Assembly (NCBI GenBank): GCA_030770535.1
Contig: JASVEC010000083.1
Coordinates: 1 to 64,000 of the forward strand
From: Batkoa obscura
Lineage: Eukaryota; Entomophthoromycota; Entomophthoromycetes; Entomophthorales; Batkoaceae
Direction: 5' to 3'
DNA length: 64,000 bases
Every line of letters begins with the position of its first letter. Position 1 is the stretch's first letter. The position numbers and the translations under genes were made by a program. Of the stretch, positions 33,332-45,008 are shown piece after piece. Under the pieces are notes generated by a model. It ran no database searches and was not told where the DNA came from. It was given only the letters and a program-made list of their open reading frames with translations.

Positions 33332-34892
33332 TTAACAAATAACACAATCATTTTTCTTTTTATCTTTTTTACGCCCCTTTTGACGAATAGTACCAATATC
33401 GGATCTCGTTAATGTAGGTGCAAAATCGGGCTGATTTAGCCTTTCTTTTGCTTTTTCAAACCCGTTACTAGCCGCTTTTTTATACCATCCTAACGCATTT
33501 TGTAAACTAATTTCAACACCAACTCCCATTTCATAATATTGTCCCATGGCATATTCTGCTTTTGGAAAGCCTTGAGATGAGGCTTTTGAACACCATTGAA
33601 AGGCTAACTCATCACTTTGATCTAACACACCAGGCGCTCCAGTTAAATACCATCCACTTAAAGCTACTTGCGCTTCTGGATGTCCTCCTTGAGCTGCTCG
33701 ACGATAATAATCAATCGATAACATAGGGTCAACTTGTAAATTATATTCTCCATACTCATAGCAATATCCTAATTTATATTGGGCTGGCAAATAATTTAAA
33801 TCTGCCGCTTTTATTAAATAATCTCTTCCTTCTACATCATCTCTTATACCTAAATCTTCTTCATATAATCCAAATAATATCAATGCCCATATATAAGCCC
33901 CCTGTGGACAATATTGATTGGCTTCTGAAGCTGAACGGCGTAAATAAAATTGGGCATTTTTATGATTAACGCCTAATTTAAGTTCCCCATAGATATATGC
34001 TATACCAAGTCTCTATGATATAGTATATAAATATAAATTAATAAATAAATAAAAGTAAACTTACATAATTTGCTGAAGGATCGGCTAAAGCGGCAGCTTT
34101 TTTGTAATAAGCTACTGCACGCGTAAAATCCTTTTTTTTCTCATAATGAAAACCTACTTTATCAATAGCAGGGGGATAACCCAATTTAGCACTTGATAAA
34201 TAAAGTGTATTTGATCTACTTGAAGATGGAGAATAACCATACATCCCTTTTTCGTTCCAAGTACCCACAATATAAACTGCTTCTGGATTATTTAATTTTT
34301 GTAATTTTTTAATCCAAAATATTCCTTCTTTTTCTAATTTTTGAGAAGATTCCTCATCATAAGTAGGTAAATCCTTGTTTAAGAGATTAACCGAGGATTC
34401 TAGTAAAAACTTACCAAACTCTAACTGAACTTTTGGATCATTTGTTTTTTTGGCATTTTCTCTGTAAACATTTAATAAATCATCATTACCCGATAATGAA
34501 AAGGATAGATTAGTTTGAGATTCGGATAAGCTATGCATAGAATAAGTGCTTCTTCTTTTACTTTGAAATTTTTCTGGATCAACAAACATGAGGGATAATC
34601 TTCTATCTGCATTACCATCCGAATCTAAAAATAAAGCTGATTTTCTTAATTCGTTAACTGAACGTGGACGAAATCGACTATTTTTTCTTTGTAATGGGTT
34701 CAACTTCTCTCCATCTAAAGTAGGTAACTCACTAGTCGATTGATTTCTTACTTTATAAAATATATCTTCTCCTTTTAACTCATTTTCAAAATTCTCTGTA
34801 TGTTGATCAATTTGTAAGGATCTTCTACGATTAGCTGACTTGGATGCATGTGATGAATGTGCTGTAAGCAGGGTGGAACTAGTGGAAGCCAT
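33332..34892 (-). CDS. Sel1-repeat protein, Skt5/Chs4-like chitin synthase activator
   Basis: Two exons, 34065-34892 and 33332-34012, give about 502 residues. The first 150 residues are Ser/Arg-rich and disordered. Residues about 155-470 hold six or seven Sel1 (TPR-like) repeats, for example AQYKLGYCYEYG, AQVALSGWYLTG and AEYAMGQYYEMG. The tail is basic (KGRKKDKKK) and ends in CVIC, a CaaX prenylation box. This combination defines yeast Skt5/Chs4, which recruits and activates chitin synthase III at the bud neck or septum, and whose CaaX box is farnesylated. Other Sel1 proteins with CaaX ends exist in the same family, so the exact paralogue is unsure. It lies inside the inverted-repeat pair. 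Confidence 0.85.
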
Positions 34893-36058
34893 TTTATTTT
34901 TTATGAAAAATAAATTGATATCTCAATAAATGAAATTATTTCAAATTAAAATTCAATTTAAGAACCATCTGAAATAAAAAGGTACCACTGTGTCACTATT
35001 AAAAGTTCTCATTGGTTGCATAGTAATTGATAAATTGATTGGTGGAGTTGAGCTAAATCAGCATGAATTTAACCAATAAAAAGTGGGTTAATACCTTAAT
35101 GGGTTTCGGCTTATTATTATGTTTGATTATGAGATTTGAAATTTTATTTTTAGATAACATTAGTGTTAGTATTAAGGATTTATTAGTTAAGTTTAAATTT
35201 ACTCCTAGTTGTTGTGAGGCAATGAAAATAGAATAACTGGTCATTTAATGATTTAATAATTAATAATACTAATAAAATAACAATACGAGTTGGCCCTTTA
35301 ACTATTGATAATATTTAGTTTCTTATTTTCTTATTATAAAGCTAATAAAATTCTTAAATAATAACACTATTAATTTATTATCATTGCCAAGTTTTGCCAA
35401 TATGCTTTACTAAAAACAGCCTTAAATAACTATTTATTTTAAAATAAATATTTATAATTAGAATTTTACAACAGTTATTTTAAAAATAAAAGTTCATATT
35501 ACTTATTATAGTAACTAGTATCAAAATCCAAAGTATTGGCTTTAATTTACTTATTTTAATTGGTGGCTAAAATTATATAAAACTTGATGTTTTAGGATTT
35601 ATACCTTTTACTGAGGTTTATAATTAAATGTTGAGGTAGTATTTTAATGAGATGTAGAAAAGAGCAATGATGAGGGTACAATGTATGATAACTTAAGTAC
35701 TAAATTACACAATGATAAATGAAATTCTTTCAAAACTGTAAATTTTATCAACTTTATTTATTCTTGAATAAATAATCTAAAAAGAACACAAAACTTTCAT
35801 ACCACTTTTATTAAAAAGCTAGTTTTAAATTAGTGGAATATAAGATATCTTTTTAAATGTTAGTAAATGTTTTAAATTACTACTATTTAAAAACAAATAG
35901 TTTATAAAAGATAACTTCGATAGCTCTGGTAAGGGTATTTTCTGTTTGAAGGCTGTATTAACATTTTTTCTATCTAATAGCACTTGGAAAACGGAAAAAC
36001 AAAACTAAAAGGTTGTCCTCATGTGTTATATTTTGTTTTTATTGGTACACTCTTCATT

Positions 36059-36163
36059 ATATGGGAGTATTTTTTTTTACTTCATTACTTTTTCCATTTT
36101 TCAAGCGCTATTAAGCGGAAAATTTGTTAGTAAAATTCTTAAACACAAAAATACATCCCCATG
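36059..36163 (-). mobile_element. 106-bp MITE
   Basis: GGGAGTAT...ACATCCCC with core GTTAGTAAAATTCTTAAACAC. Flanks ATAT and ATGT. Confidence 0.78.
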
Positions 36164-36526
36164 TTGATTAATAAAGGGTACTTAGGTTTAATAAAATAAT
36201 TAAAAACCCAGAACTTGTTTTTAAAATTTGAATTCTATAAAAATTTTAGATAAGTATAAACATCATTTATATTCTTAAATAAAATAGTAGTATTTTTATT
36301 TTAGTATTCTTTTCATTTTCAAATTATTTTAAATTTAAAATATTTAATATCTAGGGCTACTAATAATATAGTAAACAGTAAAAAAACTGGGGAAGCTCCC
36401 AAAAAAGATTGCACTACTTTTAAAATCAAATCAAAATTTTATTAAAAATAGTTTTAAGCTTTAGTTCAAATTCAAACTTTGTAAAAATAGCCCAGTTTTA
36501 TAGAAGCTTAATTTTTTTAGAAAGTT

Positions 36527-36624
36527 TCTCGGTTTTTTTGTTTAAGAATTTTACTAACATCCTTCTGCTCAAGCAGCGCTTAAAAAGTGGAAAAGTAATG
36601 AAACCAAAAAAAACATCCCCATAT
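36527..36624 (+). mobile_element. MITE with degraded left end
   Basis: The core and right end ACATCCCCATAT are intact, while the first 8 bp are replaced (CTCGGTTTTTTTG). Confidence 0.72.
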
Positions 36625-37026
36625 CCTAACAAACTTTTAAGTTCAAAATTTCATAAAATCATATTTCGTTATTTTATTTAATAATAATATATATCAATTT
36701 AATAATTATTAAAAAAATTTCAAAAATACAAAGTTTAATTCTTAAAGCCTGATTGCTTCATATTGATCATAAAAAGCTGAAAAGTAGAAAAAAGTTTATA
36801 GTAATTCATTAAAAAAATACACAAAGTATAAAAAAAGTTATCTAACAAAACATAAATCTATGTTAGCAATAACAATAAAGATAAAAAATATTTAATAGCA
36901 AAAAACTAAGGATATAAATAAAAGTTAAAATTTAGTTACATAATAAAATGTTATGTTTTAAATAATAATTATTATTTATATAGCATTATAATCCTAAATA
37001 AAAGTGATAGTTATATATTCTAAGCT

Positions 37027-37128
37027 ATATGGGGATGTTTTTTTGATTTCATTATTTTTCCATTTTTTAAGCATTATTTGAGTGAAAAGATTATTAATAA
37101 AATTCTTAAGTAAAAAAATATCCCTATA
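37027..37128 (-). mobile_element. 106-bp MITE
   Basis: GGGGATGTTTTTTTGATTTC to ATATCCC with flanks ATAT and TATA. Typical core. Confidence 0.78.
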
Positions 37129-37157
37129 GCCAAAATAAATCCTGGTTTATAGATATG

Positions 37158-37240
37158 GTGTGAAATCTGGTACTTAGTGTTTGGAGTCAAGAACAGTTAT
37201 TGCTGGGTTGATTCCAAACCTTGAGTACCAGATTTCACAT
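37158..37240. mobile_element. Hairpin (fold-back) derivative of CTGTGAAAT family
   Basis: Two near-perfect inverted arms (TGTGAAATCTGGTACT and AGTACCAGATTTCACA, extended by GTTTGGA / TCCAAAC) around a loop of about 20 bp. The left arm matches the left end of the element at 41974, so this is a fold-back made from one end of that family. It overlaps the flank of the next MITE. Confidence 0.7.
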
Positions 37241-37355
37241 GGGGATGTGTTTTTGTGCTTAAGAATTTTACTAAGAATTTTACTAAGAATTTTTCCGCTC
37301 AAATAGGGCTCAAAAAATGGAAAAAGTAATGAAACCAAAAAAAACATCCCCATAT
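37241..37355 (+). mobile_element. MITE with internal 14-bp duplication
   Basis: GGGGATGT...ACATCCCC with AAGAATTTTACTA present twice. Left flank ACAT is shared with the hairpin end and the right flank is ATAT. Confidence 0.78.
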
Positions 37356-38550
37356 AGTACCTAATTACTATGTAAATTATAAAAAACGAATAAAAAAGTT
37401 ACTTATACTATCAATAAATTATATGAAACAATAAAAATAAAGATAAGGATAAAAATAAAAAATAAAAAATAAAAAATAAAAAATAAAAAATAAAAATAGT
37501 TAAGAAAATAAACTAAACTATAAAATTAGTTTTTATAGTTTATACTGTTTTGCTAAATTGTTTAAAACTATCAAAATTTTAAATTAACTTTAATTTTTTT
37601 AAATTAAGTTAATTTACATAAATAGTATTATTTTATTTATAATATTTTATTTAAAAAGCTTTTTTAGTAATAAATATACAAACTTATTTTTAAAAATCAG
37701 ATTTTAAAACAATTTCAAAACATGAATATATTTACTATGATACCAGACTTTTTATTTTAAATATAAAACCTATGAACTGTATTACACAATCTTAAATTCT
37801 AGCCAAAAAGCTTGGGAAGTTTTTTTGCAACTCTTATTGGCTTCAGTATTGATTTAAACTCATATTGGACTTTTTGAAATTTTGATTTTAATATTTTTTA
37901 GATTTTTTATCAAGCTTTAAAAATGTTACTTTGCACTACAAATACTCTATATTTTGTAAATTTACTATATAATGTAATTCAAAGGAAGATGAAAAAATAC
38001 AAATGAGCTATTTTATTGGCGGTATTTCTACAAGTTACAACAATATAGATATTACAATGTTTAAGGGAAACAGCTGTTGAATTTTATTTTTGGTCATTGA
38101 TTCCTATTTTTAATGTAGAGACTATTTGTAAATAAATAAACTATTCCCTAGCTCAAGTAAGGCTAAAAAAATAAACAAACAGATGATATTTTACAAAAGG
38201 GATGAGATTTTATGTAATTGTTTTTATTATTTTTCCTTCCTAAAAATAATTTAAAATAAAGCAAAAGATACTTTAAGTTATAATAAGACTGATGGTATCA
38301 AATGTATGGCGTTTTCAAAAAAAAACATATCAGAATAATAAAATTAGAATATTTTCTATAACATTAATGAATATAAAAGTCTTATTTCTAGTTAAGATAT
38401 TGTTAGACGTATAATACCTTTTTTTAAAAATAGAAAATTATAAACATTTACAGAGTGAAGTAAACTTACAATGGGCTAAAATAAAGATAAACAATAAAAA
38501 TTTTACCTTAAAATAATAATTCAATTAGACAATTTTAATTTATTAGAAAA

Positions 38551-39228
38551 TTAAAGTTGACGACCGAAGATTGGGGATTGTTGACCGAAGAGACCTTGTC
38601 CTTGGGTTTGGAATGGAGATTGACCCCAGGTACCTTGGGTTTGGAATGGGGATTGTCCTAAGATACCTTGTCCTTGGAATGGGGATTGACCGTAAACACC
38701 TTGGGTTTGGAATGGAGATTGACCCCAGGTACCTTGGGTTTGGAATGGGGATTGTCCGTGAATACCTTGTCCTTGGAATTGGGATTGTTGGATCAATTGG
38801 TGGATGGTTTGTTTAGCAACTTGGACTAATTGTTGGATTTGTTGGTTAACTTGTTGGTTGGTGAATTGGTCATTAGAGTAAAGACGTTGTTGTACAAGTT
38901 GACGGATTTGGTCTTTGATTTGAGCAAGTTGGTATAATTGTTGTTCTTTTTGTTGAACTTGTTGACGTTCAATTGGGTTTTGGGTTTGGTATTGACGTTG
39001 TTGGTTTTGTTGGATAGCTTGTTGTACTAATTGACGAGCTTGTTCAACGTGATGGTGAACTTGTTCAGCAACTTGGCGGGATTGTTGTGGGTGGGATGGT
39101 TGGTATTGTTCTTGTTGGATTTGACGTTGTACATTGTCAAGGCTTTGAGAAACTTGGTAAAGGTTTTGAGTTTCTGGGTTTTGACCAAAAGTTTGGTTAA
39201 CTGGAGAGTATTGGTTTAAGAAAGACAT
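38551..39228 (-). CDS. Gln-rich repeat protein B
   Basis: Intronless 225-residue paralogue of the gene at 24427. The C-terminal repeats (five 11-residue GQSPFQ units) and residues 60-125 are identical. Differences cluster at about 20-60 (ETQNLYQVSQSLDNV) and 125-145 (VNQQIQQ...AKQTIHQL). The same biased, C-ending codon use is kept. The same duplicated TCTACGTAAT promoter sites lie upstream at about 39314 and 39470 on the minus strand. Identical 3' halves with diverged 5' parts suggest partial gene conversion between the arms. Function unknown; no homologue recognised. Confidence 0.78.
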   Translation of the reverse strand: MSFLNQYSPVNQTFGQNPETQNLYQVSQSLDNVQRQIQQEQYQPSHPQQSRQVAEQVHHHVEQARQLVQQAIQQNQQRQYQTQNPIERQQVQQKEQQLYQLAQIKDQIRQLVQQRLYSNDQFTNQQVNQQIQQLVQVAKQTIHQLIQQSQFQGQGIHGQSPFQTQGTWGQSPFQTQGVYGQSPFQGQGILGQSPFQTQGTWGQSPFQTQGQGLFGQQSPIFGRQL

Positions 39229-40031
39229 TTGTATTTGTATTTTAGTTATGAATCTGAATTCTAAGTATATATCGGAGAACTCTCATTGTTTATATATCTT
39301 ATTTTTCACTTGTATTACGTAGACATCTATTACTTAGATTAGTTAATGATTCCTTGATTCCTTTACATGCTTTCGTAATTTGAATATTGATCCTTGTTTT
39401 TTACTTTATCCCTTGTTTTAAGTTAACTTTTATTGGTTGGAAACTTAGGGTGAAGTAAAAATAAGTAAATTACGTAGACAATTTCGCAATCGTTGAAACA
39501 AAACCACTATCTAAGGGATAAGTATTATAGTAATTCAATATATTAAACTAATATATGTTTATTCTATATACAAAATGGTCTATAAAGCTTCATCATATGC
39601 TTTGTTTCTCTTTGTTGTATTTAATATAATATTCTATTTAATTTCTTTTTCTAATTTTCTAATTACAATAAAATATAAACTTATATTGTACAAATAAATA
39701 TCTTGAGGTTTTTTCAATGTTAGGTAAAACCTATTTTTTTGCTAGCATCATTAGGCTTAAAGCGGGATTCTTATTGGTGGTCAACCAACTCTAAAACTGC
39801 CCTGTTTGATGAATTTAAAAAGAAAATTTCACAATATATAAAATAAGGGAGCAATGGGTATAAGTGAGGTGAGCATTTGCCCAACTATTGGTAAATTCAT
39901 AAATACTACAAAACTTGTTAGTAAATTGGGAAAATATTCTTAAATTGTTTATGCCCACTACTCCCTCATTTAAACATTATTAAATCAATATATGGATCAT
40001 AAATGATAAAATATTATATACAGTTAATATA

Positions 40032-40111
40032 CTCGGTCTGTTTCACATCAAATGTCATTTTTTTTAACAGTTTTGACTAAAAGTATGATGTTTAATATGA
40101 AATAGACCAAG
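40032..40111. mobile_element. 80-bp Stowaway-like MITE
   Basis: Ends CTCGGTCTGTTTCA and TGAAATAGACCAAG, flanked by TA on each side. These ends resemble the CTCCCTCCGT termini of Tc1/mariner-type Stowaway MITEs. The matching site in arm A is empty with one TA, which fixes the insertion boundaries and shows it postdates the duplication. Confidence 0.82.
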
Positions 40112-40897
40112 TAATGTGAATTTATGTCTAAGGTATATTAACATTAATGTACTAGCAAATAGTTAGACCTGAACAAACTTGATAATGTAAAACTAATTAA
40201 GATAAACTTACAATAATTTTATGTTTAACATATATCTAAATTTATGAACTAGTATGAGGGGATAGTCTATTTGCCCAATTGCTAACAATTAGAAACAGCC
40301 TGTTAGTAATTTAGCAAATGAACCATGTCTTCACACTGGCTCAAATCTACATAACAATAAACTATATGTTTTATCTATTATAAAATTCCATATATTAATA
40401 TTAGTTTTTTTTTTGAAATATATCAACACTAAATAAATAGCTATAAACTTGATTTAGATTGAGAAGTAATATTAATACCCTTACTTAACTGTGTAACATT
40501 TTATTTTTTAAAATTTTTTAAAATCTTTAACTTTATTTTAAAATGCTTTTTAGCTTACATAAGCATTTTATAGCTGTTATTTATATTATATTATTCTCTT
40601 ACTTTTATTTTTTGTATTTATTAGTTTATATTATTAAATAAAAAATAAAAAATAAAAAATAAAAAATAAAAAAACAATAAATTTTTATTATAAATTTATT
40701 CACATTATCCAAAATTTGACTTTATAAAAATAAATTATATTATAAATTAAGTTTAAATAAAATAGTCTACTTTTTATGTAAGATTTGAAGTTTTATTTAT
40801 TTATTGTAAAATTCGAACTCAATAATTAACTTCTAAATTACAAAAGCATAAAACAAGCTAAAGTTAATAAAGTAATTATAAGTATTTTTAAATTAAA

Positions 40898-41003
40898 ATA
40901 TAGGAGTGTTTTTTTTGACTTCATTACTTTTTCCATCTTTTAAATGCTATTTGAGTGGAAAATTGTTAGTAAAATTCTTAAGCACAAAAATACATCCTCA
41001 TAT
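40898..41003 (-). mobile_element. 106-bp MITE
   Basis: AGGAGTGTTTTTTTTGAC to ACATCCTC with ATAT flanks. Confidence 0.78.
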
Positions 41004-41198
41004 CTTTAGATTAATTAATTTTTATTTTTTTAATTTCTATTGTTTTTGTTTTTTATAATTGTTTTTAAAAAAGTCATAATTATATTATTAAATGAAGAAT
41101 ATAAAAATATAAAGGGTATAAAACAATTAAACAAAATCAGTTATTTAATATATATAACTATATTTTTATTATAAATTGATATTTTTGGTAATTTTATT

Positions 41199-41304
41199 AT
41201 ATGGGGATATATTTTTGTATTTAAGAATTTTACTAACAAATTTTTCCCTTAAATAGCGCTCAAAAAATGGAAAAAATAATGAAGTCAAAAAAACACTCCT
41301 ATAT
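41199..41304 (+). mobile_element. 106-bp MITE
   Basis: GGGGATATATTTTTG to CACTCCT with ATAT on both sides. Confidence 0.8.
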
Positions 41305-41750
41305 AATAAATAAAATTTAAGTTGTTTTTATTATATTTATTTTTAAAGGTAAAATTAAACTCTGGTCTAATTTTCTTATTAATAGTCTTATTATTATTAT
41401 TTTTTGATCTGTTAATAATATTCTTTACTAAATTAAATAAACATTATAAAGTTAAATAAAATAAAACATAAATAAAATATAAATAAAAACAAAAAATACA
41501 TAATATAAGTCTAATATAATAACAAACTTAATTGGTTAATATACAAGTAAATTACACAATATAATTATAGCAGCAGACAATTTATTAATAATCAAAAAAA
41601 CTAAACTTAAAATTAACCTAAAAAATTAAAAATTGATAAAGAAATATTAAAAAGTTTGATAGATTTAATAATAAATTTATAATATAAGCTGATTGATATC
41701 AATATCAATATCAATTTCAATATCAATATCAATAATTAATAAAGTATTAC

Positions 41751-41793
<43 letters not shown>

Positions 41794-41973
41794 GTTTTAA
41801 TTATTTTTAAATTTTAAATAGTATAAATCATTTATTTTTTTAGAGTATTATTATGAAAAATGTGTTAATAAACAAGATTATAGTAAAATTTAAAACTAAG
41901 AAATTATAACTAAATACTATTAATAACTATATTTAATAAAATAACCATAGCGATGGTTTCATGATTAAAAGCT

Positions 41974-42417
41974 TTGTGAAATCTGGTACTCGGTGACTGC
42001 AGTCAAAAACAGCTACTGCCTAATTGACTATACTGTAAGTTGAAAGGTCTTAGTTTATTTGACTAAGATAGACTTGAATTATGAACTATGGAAGAGAAAT
42101 ACAATAGACAATAATAATCCAAAATCTATGTAAAATACTATTAAAAAAATTCAATGACTTTATTAAATATATGAGATACTAGGGAATAGCTCAGTTAAAA
42201 AGTCTCGAGTTACTATGTTCTAGGATATCATTTATACCCTAATAAGTATAGATATCAGTGAATCGGGAAATAATATTGTTTGGGACGAAGATAGAAACTC
42301 TTATATCAAACTAAAATAAGAGCATGGGATTGGTTTCCTCTGAACTTGAGAACACAACAGCTTAGGCGATTATTATGCCATAGTTAACCATGAAGTTAAC
42401 AAAGCGATATTTCACAG
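41974..42417. mobile_element. 444-bp non-autonomous element, CTGTGAAAT ends (copy 2)
   Basis: Starts TTGTGAAATCTGG and ends ATATTTCACAG. Aligns with 27453-27915 except for a deletion of about 25 bp. No coding capacity. The autonomous partner is not in the window. Confidence 0.75.
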
Positions 42418-42532
42418 TTTTTATCAAACCTTGATAAAACAGCTGAATTATTAGATAAATATTATACAATAATTTTAATTTGCTCATTTTTAATTTTAAT
42501 TTTAATTTTAATGAATTATAACATTAGTATTT

Positions 42533-44996
42533 GGGGCTGTCCTAATTGGTTTCAGAATCTACTTAGAAATTAATCCAAATTTAAAATTCCAAGTTTGTGT
42601 TCAATATAACGGTTAAATCTAAAAAGCCTAAAATTAAATGTCTCTATTTAAAACTTATTTTAATTGTTTCCTTTTCTTAAATAGCTAATTTTCCTAACTA
42701 TATATTTTATGTTAGTTCTGTTAGATATTTAACAGATATATAATATATAACTATATGATTATATAATTATATAAATACATAATTATATAAACACAGTTAT
42801 TTGACTTTATTTGACTTTATTTTTTGTTGAAATAAAAATAAAATGCAAACTTTCATAACTAAACTTCGAAATGGAATTTTTGAAAACTTCAATACAATAG
42901 GGAGGAGTACACAATATAAACATTGTAATTCATTTACATCAATTTTAAGAGCTACTTATAACAACCCAAGGTTCATGGAATTTTATAATAAAACAAAACA
43001 AAGAAAAGATATATTATCAAAGTTTACTATCGATAATAATAAACTTAATCAAGTAATGTATAAAATTAGTGCTTTAAGGGAAACAGGAAACAAAAGTCAG
43101 CAAGTAGCGTTATTATCAACTATAGCTTCAGTATATTCTTTTGATGAATGTAAGAGTTTTGGGTTTAATATAAATAGAAATCAATATGATTATTCAAAAA
43201 CAAGTAATAATAATAAAATATCAACATTAAAACCTATTATTAAAAATACAAAAAAAATTAAAGATGACCAAATTGAAACTATCATACAATATTTACTAAA
43301 TGATTCAACTATTTCATCAAGATTTAATAAAAAAAATAACGATAGTAAATATTCATCAGATAATATATATATATTAAATAAAAGTAGAAGAATGATATAT
43401 AGTAAATATTTGAATGATCTAAGAGATAAAGCAGTAGCTAGGTCAACGTTCTTTAAATATATACCAAGTAATTTCAAAAATCCAGCAAGAAAAACGGATC
43501 TATGTAATATATGTACCCAGTATACAGTTAGGAAAAAGTTATTTGAAAATAAAATAAATACAGCAAAAAACAAAACAGAGATAGAAGAAATTTTCAACGA
43601 AGAAGAAAAGTTATACAAATTACATAAATTCTGTGTTGATACTCAAAAAAACACATTTAATGAAACTATCAAAAAATTAAATAACAAAAGTTGTATAATA
43701 GTTTTAGATTTTAAACAAAATATGGAAATAGGGACAAGACCAGATTCAATAAATCTAGATCATTATAATAAACAAGCTATATCAGTATTAGGCTTTGGTG
43801 TATTATATTTAAAAGATGATAAAACAATAGGCAAAGTTTACTTTGATTATTTATCTGAAATATTGAATCATGATTCAGCATATGCAGGAGATTGTTTAAT
43901 CGATTTAATCTCTACAGAGCTTCTATTTAAAAAGTTTACAAAAATTAATATATGGGCAGATACAGGAAATCATTTTAGATCCCAAGAGTTCTTACATTAT
44001 ATGTTTAAAGAAATTCATAAAATAAATAGTAGTTTGAATGTTAATCTTAATTTTTTTGCTGAGCATCATGGAAAAAGTATAGTTGATGGACATTTTGGAA
44101 ACCTTTCAAAATGGAAAAGTAGTTTTGAAGCGTTAGGTAAAATAGAAGATATCGATCAATTAATTTCAAGATTTGAGGCTTTTATTTGTGAGCATAATAA
44201 AATTAATAACTCGACTGTTAATAATGGGAAAACAGATATAATTTTTAAAAAGTATAAAAGAAACAAAAATACAAAAAGAATAATAGAGATGCAGGGCATT
44301 AAGAAGTATTTACACTTTATTAAACATAACAATAAACTACATTGTTATCCAGTATCTGATACATCAAAAAAAAGCGATATAGTCCCAATTAAAGTTATAG
44401 AGTCTATAGAAAACAGAAAAATTAAAAGATCGATCCCAGCTTACCTTACGAAGATAACAGAGAATTTAAAAATTTCGATATTTACTAAGCAAGTAAGTAG
44501 TTTGTTGAATGATAGAAATAGATTGTTAAATGTTAGGATTACTTAAGTTATTAATAGCTAAGTTAATAAATAGTCAAAGAACAAGTAACTGTAATAATAT
44601 GTAAAAACTATTATTACTTGTACTATATAGGGATGGTCAATTATAGTTTTGGGGCTGACCACTCCCTCCCATGCAGCTATTTATTAACTTGGCAATATAT
44701 TAATAATGTAATTATAACATTAAAGTAGTTTATTTATTTGATAATAAATCTACAATGTTGGTTATAAAGCAGTTGATAATAAATATTTCTCAATTAAGCT
44801 TTATAAGAACATGTATTTAAGATCTAGTAGAAATTCAACTAACTTACAGTATGAGCTATAATATAATGGTTTAGAACTGTGTTTGGGTACTTTTGTTTTA
44901 ATAAAAGATGTGATTTTATAGAATTTTAAGCGAAGTTTTTAAAATACAAATTTTTTTAAAATTGGATAAAATAATGAAACTAATTCAGACAACCCC
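42533..44996 (+). mobile_element. Intact 2.46-kb DNA transposon, copy 2
   Basis: GGGGCTGTCC at the left end and GACAACCCC at the right end, with flanks ATTT and AATT (three of four bases match). The element is collinear with copy 1 apart from a small duplication just upstream of the gene (TTTGACTTTA repeated). About 290 bp precede the gene and 450 bp follow it. An older relative lies directly to the right in the opposite orientation. Confidence 0.88.
42843..44546 (+). CDS. DDE-like transposase, 567 aa
   Basis: Same length as the protein at 11956 and differing at only two residues that I can see (K-T-EI-E-EIF in place of K-A-EI-Q-EIF near 245). The CNIC knuckle, D289, WADTGNHF (D373) and HHGKSIVDGHFG (D415) are all kept. 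An uninterrupted frame in both copies implies recent transposition and possible present activity. It probably acts on its own ends and on the MITEs, whose first 35 bp resemble the right end of this element. The superfamily is uncertain: 4-bp duplications and the H-GK-x3-DG block favour Sola-like. Confidence 0.8.
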   Translation: MQTFITKLRNGIFENFNTIGRSTQYKHCNSFTSILRATYNNPRFMEFYNKTKQRKDILSKFTIDNNKLNQVMYKISALRETGNKSQQVALLSTIASVYSFDECKSFGFNINRNQYDYSKTSNNNKISTLKPIIKNTKKIKDDQIETIIQYLLNDSTISSRFNKKNNDSKYSSDNIYILNKSRRMIYSKYLNDLRDKAVARSTFFKYIPSNFKNPARKTDLCNICTQYTVRKKLFENKINTAKNKTEIEEIFNEEEKLYKLHKFCVDTQKNTFNETIKKLNNKSCIIVLDFKQNMEIGTRPDSINLDHYNKQAISVLGFGVLYLKDDKTIGKVYFDYLSEILNHDSAYAGDCLIDLISTELLFKKFTKINIWADTGNHFRSQEFLHYMFKEIHKINSSLNVNLNFFAEHHGKSIVDGHFGNLSKWKSSFEALGKIEDIDQLISRFEAFICEHNKINNSTVNNGKTDIIFKKYKRNKNTKRIIEMQGIKKYLHFIKHNNKLHCYPVSDTSKKSDIVPIKVIESIENRKIKRSIPAYLTKITENLKISIFTKQVSSLLNDRNRLLNVRIT

Positions 44997-45008
44997 AATT
45001 TTATTATT

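Larger units (their letters stand above)
34893..38114. other. Long intergenic region with mobile remnants
   Basis: 3.2 kb without a gene. CCAAT-type ATTGG boxes at 35010-35080 precede the Sel1 gene. The stretch holds four full MITEs, one hairpin element, a degraded MITE-like piece at about 35950-36025, and an AAATAA(A)-type microsatellite at 37448-37497. Confidence 0.6.
38115..40290 (-). repeat. Inverted duplication, arm B (2.2 kb)
   Basis: Reverse complement of 23450-25525. Contains the second Gln-rich gene, its whole promoter and 3' flank, and an extra 80-bp Stowaway-like element at 40032-40111. The arms are separated by about 12.6 kb. Confidence 0.88.
40291..41973. other. Intergenic AT-rich stretch with microsatellites
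   Basis: Contains two MITEs, an AAATAAAA tract (about 40637-40672), an ATATCA tract (41696-41735) and a long ATT triplet tract (41743-41790). No gene. Confidence 0.55.
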
